The translations under genes were made by a program, and so were the position numbers. This document shows, in pieces, positions 1 to 7,166 of a stretch of DNA of 33,210 nucleotides. Source of the stretch: Microvirga sp. (lineage in GTDB: Bacteria; Pseudomonadota; Alphaproteobacteria; Rhizobiales; Beijerinckiaceae); contig JAQSWQ010000038.1 of the NCBI GenBank assembly GCA_029266525.1, positions 1 to 33,210 of the forward strand, written 5' to 3'. Within the stretch, counting starts at the first letter, position 1; each line of letters starts with the position of its first letter. The notes under the pieces were generated by a model, which saw nothing but the letters and a program-made list of their open reading frames with translations, was not told the DNA's origin and searched no databases.

Positions 1-162
1 TAGCACGTGATAAAAACTAGGCTGTTGCCGGATCATGTTGAAAGTTTGCCCTTCTCGAGTCTCGCGAGGCGCGGGCCGTAAACCAGCTGATCGGGTTAAT
101 CGCGGATAGTTTACAAACGATTGCCCTCGCGCGAGGCTAGCTAGTGCTGCAGACGAACTCTC

Positions 163-447
163 ATGCTGGCGGCTGTGGCTTTGCCGACGGCCGTGAACGC
201 GCAAGCTGTCCCAAAGGTCGGCACCTTCCGTCAGGCTACCACACCAGCGGAGCAGCATGCGTGCCAAACTCGTCCCTCAGGCCCGCGCGCGCAGCCCTTC
301 CCTAAGCTCGGCTCATGCCCGTCCGGCTACCACACCTCCGGCGACTACTGTTTGGGAACTGAGACCGCGAAACACGCAATTCCAAAGACAGGCGCCTGCC
401 CGAGCGGTTATCACACCTCGGGCGCGTATTGCTTGTCAAACAGGTGA
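163..447 (+). pseudogene. Small secreted Cys-repeat peptide gene, first repeat frameshifted
   Basis: The open frame encodes 94 residues: a short hydrophobic leader ending in an Ala-Gln-Ala cleavage-like site, then two copies of the motif CPSGYHTSGxYC (Cys codons 316-318 and about 349-351, then a second pair ending near 432), each preceded by PK(L/T)G(S/A). A third, N-terminal copy exists in DNA but is out of frame: 211-225 encodes PKVGT, and from 228 the +1 frame reads PSGYHTSGAACVPNSS, so one base (TGT to TT) seems lost at 226-227, with a compensating shift before 300. The leader lacks the usual positive n-region and a stop lies in frame at 142-144, so the start may also be damaged. Such repeat peptides occur as uncharacterised exported proteins in rhizobia. 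The frame remains open, so a variant peptide could still be made. Confidence 0.6.
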
Positions 448-884
448 ACGGCTAGTGTTCGAACCCGATGTCCCGAGAATGTCCCACCTGCCCTCGAACT
501 CCTTAAGAGCCTTCATGGGCATAAACGCGTTGTTGGTCCAAGAAGCCGGGCGGGCGACATGCTCCTTCACGTCGCGATTGCGAGCGATGAGCGCACCGGC
601 TTCACCGCATCCTCGGTCCCCAACAGCACATAGATTGTAGCCTGCTCAAGCAGGTCCGGTGAAGCTCGCAAGCTTCACGAACCACGGCTGAGACCGCACA
701 GTTTTCACCTGAGCCTTTCGTAAGGCCAAATCTTCTGCCCGGCCAACGAGCAGGTCGTAACCTTTGGTGTTTCGCTCCGCGAGCTGTGCATCAAACCCTC
801 GCCTCAGCAGCTCGCCCATACGAAGTATTCGCCGGCATTGCCGGCCGGGATTCCGGACTTGCGCTTCTTCCTTGCGGACGCCAC
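436..884 (-). pseudogene. Frameshifted PD-(D/E)XK-like small protein gene
   Basis: Minus-strand reading reconstructs a protein of about 149 residues only if three single-base indels are corrected. Frame A from GTG 884 gives MASARKKRKSG then AGEYFV; a base missing near 820 moves to frame B (MGELLRRGFDAQLAERNTKG, then YDLLV, RKAQVKT); an extra base at about 650-660 moves to frame C (LLEQATIYVLLG, EDAVKPVR); a base missing near 590 moves to frame D (IARNRDVKEHVARPASW, FMPMKALKEFEGRWDILG) and a stop at 438-436. GYD followed by QVK resembles the D...(E/Q)xK core of PD-(D/E)XK nuclease-like folds, seen also in phage and intron-associated proteins. The 3' end overlaps the convergent peptide gene by 12 bp. 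Three indels make a working product very unlikely; sequencing error is the alternative. Confidence 0.62.
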
Positions 885-948
885 CAAAGACGGCAATCCT
901 TTGAGCTCTGTGTCACCGAAGCGACTATCGAGCTTTCACAAAGTGATG

Positions 949-971
949 GAGCGAGAAACCAGTTCTCGCTC
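949..971. repeat. 9-bp inverted repeat upstream of the recombinase
   Basis: GAGCGAGAA (949-957) and TTCTCGCTC (963-971) form a perfect dyad around a 5-base loop. No T-run follows on either strand, so it does not look like an intrinsic terminator. It lies in the 233-base stretch between the pseudogene start and the recombinase, where no other gene is visible. It could be a recombination or operator dyad for the adjacent serine recombinase, but nothing further supports that. Confidence 0.35.
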
Positions 972-1117
972 GCTGTACCGCTGCCGCTGCCAGTTTGCAA
1001 CGTCAGGGTTCAGCCCGAAAGAGCGCAACACGGGCTGCCCCAAGAAGCCACGTCTGGGTTGGCGCGGTCCGCACGTTGCGACATCGTTCTTGGGTCTAAT
1101 ACCCGGAGGTGGCGCAG

Positions 1118-1663
1118 GTGGCCCGCATCGGATACGCGCGCGTGAGCTCGACTGATCAGGATCTGTCGATACAGCTCGAGCGCCTCAAGTCGGAGCGATG
1201 CGACGTGATACGGTCGGAAAAGGTGTCCGGCGCGAGCCGGGAGGGCCGCGGCGAGCTCGCGACCGTCATCGAGTTCCTCCGGCCTGGAGACGAGCTCGTC
1301 GTAGCGCGCCTTGACCGGCTCGGACGAGACACCCGCGATGTCCTCAACATCGTGCACGAGGTGGAGCAAAAGGGGGCGAACGTGACGGTCCTCGACCCTC
1401 AGGTCAGCACGCGGGCGCCGACCGGCCACATGCTGTTCACCGTCCTCGGGATGGTCGCCCAGATGGAGCGGCGCTTCATGAGGGATCGCCAGCGGGAAGG
1501 GATATTCAAGGCGAAGCGGGCGGGAGTCTACAGGGGTGGTAAGCGCCGACTAGACCACGAGAAGATCAGGACGATGCACGCTTCAGGCAGTGGGCCCACC
1601 GCCATCGCGAAAGCCCTCAATTGCTCCCGTACACATGTGTATCGCGTGCTCGCTACCGAGTAA
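1118..1663 (+). CDS. Small serine recombinase (resolvase/invertase family)
   Basis: A 181-residue site-specific recombinase of the resolvase/DNA-invertase type. The N-terminus RIGYARVSS carries the nucleophilic serine (Ser10 from the chosen start) with Arg8; the catalytic core continues through ARLDRLGRDTRD and GHMLFTVLGMVAQMERR, and the C-terminal helix-turn-helix ends GPTAIAKALNCSRTHVYRVL. Length matches Pin/Tn3-type resolvases, not large serine integrases. GTG 1118 is preferred: GGAGG at 1105-1109 sits 8 bases upstream, and the family usually starts one or two residues before RIGYARVS; the alternative GTG at 1109 overlaps that ribosome site. No transposase or invertible gene is adjacent, so it is an orphan beside decayed genes, as expected for a mobile-element remnant. 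It is intact and could be active. Confidence 0.9.
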   Translation: MARIGYARVSSTDQDLSIQLERLKSERCDVIRSEKVSGASREGRGELATVIEFLRPGDELVVARLDRLGRDTRDVLNIVHEVEQKGANVTVLDPQVSTRAPTGHMLFTVLGMVAQMERRFMRDRQREGIFKAKRAGVYRGGKRRLDHEKIRTMHASGSGPTAIAKALNCSRTHVYRVLATE

Positions 1664-1844
1664 GCCCGAGCGACGGACCGGACTGAGGCTACAATCCCTC
1701 TCTGTAGGACCGGCTGAACCGGGGGAAAGGAGGATGTGGCGCATCTGTCACGTCCCTCAGCCGATTGCGGCGGCCGCTCACTAGGCGTTGCCGTAAGGAC
1801 AAGCCCCAGGCTAAGTCCCCGCCCATCGGAGGGGGGTCTTGCAC

Positions 1845-2546
1845 ATGCTCATCGAACGCCGGGCTTTCCTCGCGTTGCTAGGGGCTGTCGGTGCGACGGC
1901 TTCCGGCCGGGCCTCCGCGCAGAGGCGCGCGCCGGTCGAGCCGGTCTTTCCCGACGAGGCGTTTTACGACGGCGTCGCCGAGGACGGCGGCTTCCAGTTC
2001 CGGCGCACCAACATGAACAAGATCGCGCCCCGCTTCCGGCGCCAGCTAGTCAAGTACATCCACAAGGAACCGCCGGGCTCCCTCGTCGTCGATACGAGGA
2101 ACCACGCCCTCTACGTCACCTTCGAGAACAACACGGCGCTCCGCTACGGCGTCGGGGTCGGGAAAGAGGGCTTCCAGTGGTTCGGGCGCGCCGAGGTCGG
2201 CCGCAAGGCGGTGTGGCCCGACTGGACGCCGCCGGCTGAAATGCTTGCGCGCCGCCCCGACCTGCCGCGACACATGAAGGGTGGGCCGGACAACCCGCTC
2301 GGCCCCAGAGCTCACTACCTCTACCGCGACGGCAAGGACCTCATCTACCGCATCCACGGCACCACCGAGCCGTGGACGATCGGCACCGACGTCTCTTCCG
2401 GCTGCATCCGCATGCTCAACGAGGACGTGATCGACCTCTACCAGCGCACGCCGGTAGGCACCCGCGTGCTCGTGCTCAAGCATCTCTCGCCGGACAAGCG
2501 CGTGGTCGAGGGTTGGCCGGTCGATCCGGAGCTCGCTCATGCGTGA
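1845..2546 (+). CDS. L,D-transpeptidase (YkuD family), Tat-exported
   Basis: A 233-residue periplasmic enzyme expected to make 3-3 peptidoglycan crosslinks or attach proteins to peptidoglycan. The N-terminus has twin arginines (ERRAFLALLGA, Arg5-Arg6) followed by a hydrophobic stretch and an ASA site, as in Tat signal peptides. The YkuD domain covers roughly residues 75-215, with catalytic His171 (IHG) and Cys187 in SSGCIRM, with Arg189. ATG 1845 is preferred because GGAGGGGGG at 1828-1836 is 8 bases upstream; TTG 1839 is too close. The gene overlaps the next one by 8 bp, implying translational coupling and a shared envelope role. The family is common in multiple copies in Rhizobiales, so physiological specificity cannot be assigned. 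Confidence 0.93.
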   Translation: MLIERRAFLALLGAVGATASGRASAQRRAPVEPVFPDEAFYDGVAEDGGFQFRRTNMNKIAPRFRRQLVKYIHKEPPGSLVVDTRNHALYVTFENNTALRYGVGVGKEGFQWFGRAEVGRKAVWPDWTPPAEMLARRPDLPRHMKGGPDNPLGPRAHYLYRDGKDLIYRIHGTTEPWTIGTDVSSGCIRMLNEDVIDLYQRTPVGTRVLVLKHLSPDKRVVEGWPVDPELAHA

Positions 2547-3051
2547 CCTCCTGCGCCTTGCCCGCATCCTCGCCGCAGCGGCGGCGCTCGCGGCGATGAC
2601 CGCCTGCATGGGGACTGAGAAGCCGGTGGTGGAGGCGACCGGCGTGCCGGTCGGCGGCGGCGTCAACGTGCCCGCCGGCAGCAACGAGGACTTCATCGTC
2701 AATGTGGGGCGGCGGACCTATTTCGCCGCAAACTCGGCCGAGCTCGACGAGGTTGCCAAGGTGACACTGCAGAAGCAGGCGGATTGGCTGGCCCGCCATA
2801 CCGGCTACAAGATCAAGATCGAGGGCTTCGCCGACGACGGCGGTGGCGTCGAGAGCAACAAGACGCTTGGGCTCAAGCGGGCCGACGCAGTGCGAGCCTA
2901 TCTCGGCTCGCTCGGCCTGGCTTCTACCCGCATGCGCACGAAGACGTTCGGGAACCTCAAGGAGCGTCTGGTGCATGATTGCAACGACCTCTCCTGCCGC
3001 GCCCAGAACCGCCGGGTCGTGACGGTGCTCGAGCGCGAGACGGGTGTGTAG
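2539..3051 (+). CDS. OmpA/Pal-like peptidoglycan-binding lipoprotein
   Basis: A 170-residue lipoprotein: hydrophobic leader with lipobox MTAC (Cys23), a Gly/Val-rich linker, then an OmpA-C domain from about residue 55 to 165. The peptidoglycan-binding helix is visible as LGLKRADAVRAYL and the terminal motif as CRAQNRRVV; two cysteines (HDC, LSC) near the end could pair. Length resembles Pal, but no Tol genes are nearby. The start codon lies inside the end of the L,D-transpeptidase gene, so the two are very likely co-translated. It would be anchored in the outer or inner membrane and hold peptidoglycan while its partner remodels it; that joint role is inference. Confidence 0.9.
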   Translation: MRDLLRLARILAAAAALAAMTACMGTEKPVVEATGVPVGGGVNVPAGSNEDFIVNVGRRTYFAANSAELDEVAKVTLQKQADWLARHTGYKIKIEGFADDGGGVESNKTLGLKRADAVRAYLGSLGLASTRMRTKTFGNLKERLVHDCNDLSCRAQNRRVVTVLERETGV

Positions 3052-3120
3052 GGGGCGGCTTGCTCGAGCGAGCGCGTTCGAGCGCTGGCGAGCCGCTGTC
3101 GGCCGCGGCCAATGGCGCGA

Positions 3121-3414
3121 TCATCCCCCGCTGATCGCGGTCAGAATGAACACGTCCGCGCCCGGCGGTAGGCGCGCGTCGAGACTCGCGCGCTTGCCTT
3201 CGACAAAGACATTGATGTGACGCCGAATGGCGGGTGTCGAATCGCAGAGGCGATCGCGCATGCCTGGCCAGCGCGCATCGAGCGCGTCGATCATCTCCTG
3301 CACGGTCCCGACAGACAGCTTCACCGTCCGCTCGGCCGTCGGAAAGAGGCTCGTGAAGAGGACAGGGAGCCGGACCAAGACCGGGGCTGGTACAGGCGAG
3401 GCCGCGTTCGTCAT
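3121..3414 (-). CDS. MoaD/ThiS-like ubiquitin-fold protein
   Basis: A 97-residue beta-grasp protein ending in Gly-Gly (ISGG), the C-terminus that MoaD and ThiS use for adenylation and thiocarboxylate formation. Core features are VKLSVGTVQEMIDAL, HINVFVEGK and the closing ADVFILTAISGG. It starts with a Pro/Ala-rich segment. It lies 19 bases downstream of the Asp-box propeller gene in the same direction, and no moaE, moeB or thiG is present, so it is probably not the housekeeping molybdopterin-synthase subunit. It may be a dedicated sulfur carrier or a protein modifier for an unknown pathway. Family assignment is firm, role is open. Confidence 0.85.
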   Translation of the reverse strand: MTNAASPVPAPVLVRLPVLFTSLFPTAERTVKLSVGTVQEMIDALDARWPGMRDRLCDSTPAIRRHINVFVEGKRASLDARLPPGADVFILTAISGG

Positions 3415-3433
3415 GGCTTCGTCCTGCCCGCTC

Positions 3434-4516
3434 TCAAGCCTCGATCACGAGCGTTTCGACCGAGGAGATCACGGGCAGGTGCTGGGCGATGCAGGCCCAG
3501 CTGTCACCTTCGTCGGCGCTGACGTAGAGCGAGCCGGACCCTGTCCCAAAATACACCCCCGCCGGATCGAGACTGTCGGTGGCGAGTGCTTGGCGCAGCA
3601 CTCCGAAGAAGGCGTTCTCCTGGGGCAGGCCCTCCCGCTGATCGCTCCAGGTCCGACCTCCATCTCTTGTCCGCCACACGGCTGCTCTGGCATCGGGCAC
3701 GAAGCGCCCGGCAGTGTCGCCGTTGAGGGGCACCAGGAAGAGGGTATTCGGATCGCGCGGATGCACGGCTGCCGGAAAGCCGAAGCTCGATGGCAGGCCG
3801 GCCTCAACGCTGATCCAGTTCCGGCCCCCGTCGTCGCTGCGATACATGCCGCAGTGGTTCTGCTGATAGAGCCGGTTCGGCATTCCCGGCGCCATCACCA
3901 GGCAGTGCACGCATTGGCCGTGCTCGGGATAGTTCTGTCCTTCGGGCAGGAAATCAGCCCGCGTGCCTCGGTTGCGGGCCTCCCATGTCGCGCCTCCGTC
4001 AGCCGTGTGGAACACCCCGGCCGCCGAGATCCCTACCCAGATCTGGTTGTCGTCGCGGGGATGAAGAACGAGGGAGTGGAGAATGAGCCCGCCACCCCCG
4101 GGGTTCCAGTCAGGCCTCGAAGGATGCTCTCGCAGCCCCGATAGATGGGTCCATGTTCGACCCTCGTCCTCGCTGACGAACAGGCCGGCCGGCTCGACGC
4201 CGGCATAAAGGCTGCCGTTGCGTCGGGCGAGGCTCCAAACCGCCTTGATGGGCTGCTCGCCTGGGCCATAGGCAAGCCCCTCGCTCGAATGGGTCCAGCT
4301 CGCCCCGAGATCAGTGGACTTCCAGACGGCCGGGCCGAACCATTCGTTGCCGCCCCCGGCGTAGATGGTCCCCGTCGCAGGATCGGCGATGACGTGGTTC
4401 ATCGGCCACGTCTCGCAGTAGGGACCCCGAAGCCGCCAGGACTGCCGATCGAATGCGCTCTCCAGGACGAAGGCGCCCTTCTTGGTCCCGAGAAGGATGC
4501 AAACCTTCTTGCTCAT
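3434..4516 (-). CDS. Six-Asp-box (BNR) beta-propeller protein
   Basis: A 360-residue protein with six Asp-box motifs of the S/T-x-D-x-G-x-x-W type: STDLGASW, SEDEGRTW, TADGGATW, SDDGGRNW, TRDGGRTW and SADEGDSW, evenly spread as in sialidase/VPS10/Ycf48-like propellers. It has no signal peptide and the catalytic Arg triad and Tyr of true sialidases is not evident, so 'sialidase' would overstate it. The start MSKKVCILLGTKKG (ATG 4516) is chosen because an upstream in-frame extension looks non-coding; the ribosome site is weak. It precedes the MoaD-like gene by 19 bases. The pair may act together, for example as a substrate or scaffold for a sulfur carrier, but that is inference. Confidence 0.85.
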   Translation of the reverse strand: MSKKVCILLGTKKGAFVLESAFDRQSWRLRGPYCETWPMNHVIADPATGTIYAGGGNEWFGPAVWKSTDLGASWTHSSEGLAYGPGEQPIKAVWSLARRNGSLYAGVEPAGLFVSEDEGRTWTHLSGLREHPSRPDWNPGGGGLILHSLVLHPRDDNQIWVGISAAGVFHTADGGATWEARNRGTRADFLPEGQNYPEHGQCVHCLVMAPGMPNRLYQQNHCGMYRSDDGGRNWISVEAGLPSSFGFPAAVHPRDPNTLFLVPLNGDTAGRFVPDARAAVWRTRDGGRTWSDQREGLPQENAFFGVLRQALATDSLDPAGVYFGTGSGSLYVSADEGDSWACIAQHLPVISSVETLVIEA

Positions 4517-4675
4517 GCAGCACCCAAGAGGTCTTGACGAGGTGAGTTGATCAACACCGCACTGTCGGTGCGATATGGTTCGGCCAGACCAGAACGTGCC
4601 ACAGGTTATCGCGCCCGCCCGGGAGCTTCGCAAGCCGGCGAGCACGCAGCCCACAAACGGGTCGGCGCTTCGGCT

Positions 4676-6280
4676 TCAGCCCTGCAGGCTCGCGATGACC
4701 TCGTCGGTCTTGGTGACAGCAGCGACGTTCTGCAGGGCGAAGTTGATGGCGGCGTTGTGCCAGTCGGCGTTCATGGTCGAGCAGGCATCCTCGGGCAGCA
4801 CGATGAGGTAGCCCTTGTCGGCGCCGGTGCGGGCCGTGTGCTCGACCGACATGTTGGTCCAGGCGCCGGTGTTGATGAGGGTGTCGCGCCCGCCGCTCTT
4901 GAGGAAGGTCTCGAGGCGGGTGCCTTCCCAGGCGCTCATGCGCATCTTCTCCACCACGTAGTCGCCGGGCTTCGGCTCGAGCCCCGGCACGGGCGCCGCG
5001 CCCCATGAGCCGCGCACGAGCCCGTTCGATTCCTGCAGCGCCTCGAACAGCGGCGCGTTGAGGGTCAATCCGGGCGCGCCCGGCTCGACCACGAACCAGA
5101 CGTGGATGACCATCACGCCGCGCGCGCGGCAGGCCTCGGCGAGCCGGCGGATGTTCTCGATGACGTTCTGCTGGCGCGCATGCTGCGGCGAGCCGGACGA
5201 GGCGAAGGCGCCACCCTCCATCACGACGTCGTTCTGCATATCCTGGATGATCAAGGCGCAGCGGCGCGGATCGAGATGTATCTTGCCGCCACCGGTCATC
5301 GCGGAGGCGGCGGCCGGCTGCGACGGGGCCGAGGCCATCGAGCCCGCGCTCGCGGCTGCGGCGCGCGGGCGCATATAGGGCTCCGGCCGCGGCCCGACCT
5401 TGGTCGGCACCGCATAGACCGAGTGCGTCGCGCAGACGTAGAGCGTGCGGAAATCCGGGCCGCCCCAGGCGAGGTTCGCCGCGAGCTCCGGCAGCCGCAC
5501 CTTGCCGAGAAGCTCGCCCGCCGGCGAATAGACCCAGACGCCGCCCGGCGCGGTCACCCAGATGTTGCCGCGCTGGTCGCATTTCATGCCGTCGGGGACG
5601 CCGGGCTCGAGCTCGGAGCGGATGCCGCTCGCGAACACCCTGCCGCGCGGATCGGCGAGCGTGCCGTCGGATTTCATGTCAAAGACGCGGATGAGCGCCT
5701 GCTGGGTGTCGTTGACGAAGAGGCGCTCCTCGGTCGGGCAGAAGCAGAGCCCGTTCGGCTGGTCGAATAGGTAGCGGTCGACGAGGAGCTGCGGCTCGCC
5801 GCGGCCCGGCATCACGCGGTAGACGCCCTGGAAGCCGAGCTGGCGCGGACGCTCGACGCCGTAGACCGGCATGCGGCCGTACCAGGGATCGCTGAAATAG
5901 ATCGAGCCGTCGGAGCGCACGCAGACATCGTTCGGGCTGTTCAGCTCCTGGCCCTCGAAATGCGAGGCCAGCACCTCGCGCCGCCCGTCCGGCCGCTCGC
6001 GCACGAGGCTCGAGGTCGCGTGCTCGCAGACGATCAGGTTGAGCTCGGCATCATAGGTCATGCCGTTGCACTTGTTGGACGGCCGCCGCACCTCGCGCAC
6101 CCCGTTGCGCTGGTCCCAGCGCCGGCGCACGTCGGCCGGCATGTCCGAGAACAGCAGGAACTGATCGACCGGGTGCCAGATCGGGCCCTCGGTGAAGGTG
6201 AAGCCCGTGCCGACCTGCCCGACCGGCGCGTAGACGTCGATCAGCTCCTCGAACTCCGGCCTCACAGCGGTGTGGGTCAT
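4676..6280 (-). CDS. SMP-30/gluconolactonase fused to isochorismatase-like hydrolase domain
   Basis: A 534-residue two-domain protein. Residues 1-295 form an SMP-30-type lactonase propeller with metal-ligand candidates Glu31 (TEGP), Asn117 (SPND) and Asp230 (VPDG). An Ala/Pro/Ser linker (about 296-335) leads to an isochorismatase-like domain (336-534) with Asp347 (QDMQND) and Lys445 (VEKM). At the third triad position, normally Cys in TGxxTNxCVExTAR, the codon is TCG: TGAWTNMSVEHTAR, Ser478. Usual cysteine-hydrolase chemistry (amidase, nicotinamidase type) should therefore be lost or changed; isochorismatases proper also lack the Cys. ATG 6280 follows AGGGAGGG. It is the last gene of the long operon, 25 bases after the lactonase gene. 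A lactone-plus-amide or ester hydrolysis step is inferred. Confidence 0.88.
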   Translation of the reverse strand: MTHTAVRPEFEELIDVYAPVGQVGTGFTFTEGPIWHPVDQFLLFSDMPADVRRRWDQRNGVREVRRPSNKCNGMTYDAELNLIVCEHATSSLVRERPDGRREVLASHFEGQELNSPNDVCVRSDGSIYFSDPWYGRMPVYGVERPRQLGFQGVYRVMPGRGEPQLLVDRYLFDQPNGLCFCPTEERLFVNDTQQALIRVFDMKSDGTLADPRGRVFASGIRSELEPGVPDGMKCDQRGNIWVTAPGGVWVYSPAGELLGKVRLPELAANLAWGGPDFRTLYVCATHSVYAVPTKVGPRPEPYMRPRAAAASAGSMASAPSQPAAASAMTGGGKIHLDPRRCALIIQDMQNDVVMEGGAFASSGSPQHARQQNVIENIRRLAEACRARGVMVIHVWFVVEPGAPGLTLNAPLFEALQESNGLVRGSWGAAPVPGLEPKPGDYVVEKMRMSAWEGTRLETFLKSGGRDTLINTGAWTNMSVEHTARTGADKGYLIVLPEDACSTMNADWHNAAINFALQNVAAVTKTDEVIASLQG

Positions 6281-6305
6281 CGGTTCCCTCCCTTGAGCGC
6301 CGGCT

Positions 6306-7154
6306 TCAGGCCGGGAACCAGTTGCGCACGGGCAGCGACTGCACGACGGGGCCCGGCACCAGATCGTGGAGACGACCGACGATCTGCCCGTGTTCGACCT
6401 TGGCCGGGCGGTCATGGACCGGCAGCAGGTAGCGCGCATTCGAAAGGAGCTTCTTGATCGCGCCCTTCTCCTGGCGCTTCGTCGTACCGTGGTTGCCTGT
6501 GACGCGCGGCTCGCCGTCGCTGATCTCGTGGAAGGGCTGCACGATCTGGTCGTTGAAGTCGTAGATGACGTCGCCGCAGATGGTGGCGATGCCGTCCGCC
6601 GTGTGGACGTGGACGTTCATCGAGCCTTCGGTGTGGGCGTTCGCCGCCTCGCAGAACACGCCGGGGATGATTTCGACCGGGCCGGAGATGTCGAGATCCA
6701 GGAAGCGCAGCGCGCCCTTGGTGTGCAGGCGGTCGACCAGATGCTTGATGTCGGGAAGGGGATATTGCGGATGCATGAGCCCCGACACCGAGTACTCCAT
6801 CTCGCGCCGGTGCAGGACGACCGTGGTGTTCATCGAGAACAGGTCGTCCTTGCCGGCGTGGTCGATGTGGCAGTGGGTGTGCAGGACGTAGCGGACGTCG
6901 CCCAAGCGCACGCCGTGGCGCGCGAGCTGGTTCTCGATCATGTTCTCGTGGAACTGGAGCCCGCGCATGCCGAGGGTCTCCATGATCTGGTTTGAGCGAT
7001 AGCCGGTGTCGACCACGATCGGATAGGTCCCGCCAAGGATCAGGAAGCCCAGCACGGGCACGCGCCGGGTGCGCCCGCAATCGCGCCCGAGCACGAGGAA
7101 GCTCGATTCGAGTTCGATGTCGCCGTAGTCGAGGATCCTGATTTCGAGCGGCAT
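6306..7154 (-). CDS. Metallo-beta-lactamase-fold hydrolase (AHL-lactonase-like)
   Basis: A 282-residue protein with the dizinc motif HTHCHIDH (His94, His96, Asp98, His99), further ligand candidates His174 (NAHTEGS), Asp195 (CGDVIYDF) and His247 (PVHDRP), and the opening ILDYG. This arrangement and length match N-acyl-homoserine lactonase-like enzymes, which open lactone rings. Inside this catabolic operon, between an amidohydrolase and an SMP-30/isochorismatase fusion, a metabolic lactone or cyclic ester is a more likely substrate than a quorum signal. It starts 12 bases after the amidohydrolase stop. There is no signal peptide, so it is cytoplasmic. Confidence 0.9.
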   Translation of the reverse strand: MPLEIRILDYGDIELESSFLVLGRDCGRTRRVPVLGFLILGGTYPIVVDTGYRSNQIMETLGMRGLQFHENMIENQLARHGVRLGDVRYVLHTHCHIDHAGKDDLFSMNTTVVLHRREMEYSVSGLMHPQYPLPDIKHLVDRLHTKGALRFLDLDISGPVEIIPGVFCEAANAHTEGSMNVHVHTADGIATICGDVIYDFNDQIVQPFHEISDGEPRVTGNHGTTKRQEKGAIKKLLSNARYLLPVHDRPAKVEHGQIVGRLHDLVPGPVVQSLPVRNWFPA

Positions 7155-7166
7155 GGGCGATCTCCC

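Noticed and set aside
448-470. GTGTTCGAACCC resembling a tRNA T-loop
   Set aside because: No acceptor, D-arm or anticodon arm can be folded around it.
659-678. Hairpin GTGAAGCT-CGCA-AGCTTCAC
   Set aside because: It falls inside the pseudogene coding sequence, lacks a T-run and is explained by the codons there.
1734-1784. A 16-codon open frame directly after AAAGGAGG, possible leader peptide for the L,D-transpeptidase
   Set aside because: The ribosome-binding sequence abuts the ATG with no spacer, the peptide has no regulatory codon run, and no attenuator hairpin follows.
3434-4516. Active sialidase
   Set aside because: Only Asp boxes are visible; no signal peptide, Arg triad or catalytic Tyr context was recognised.
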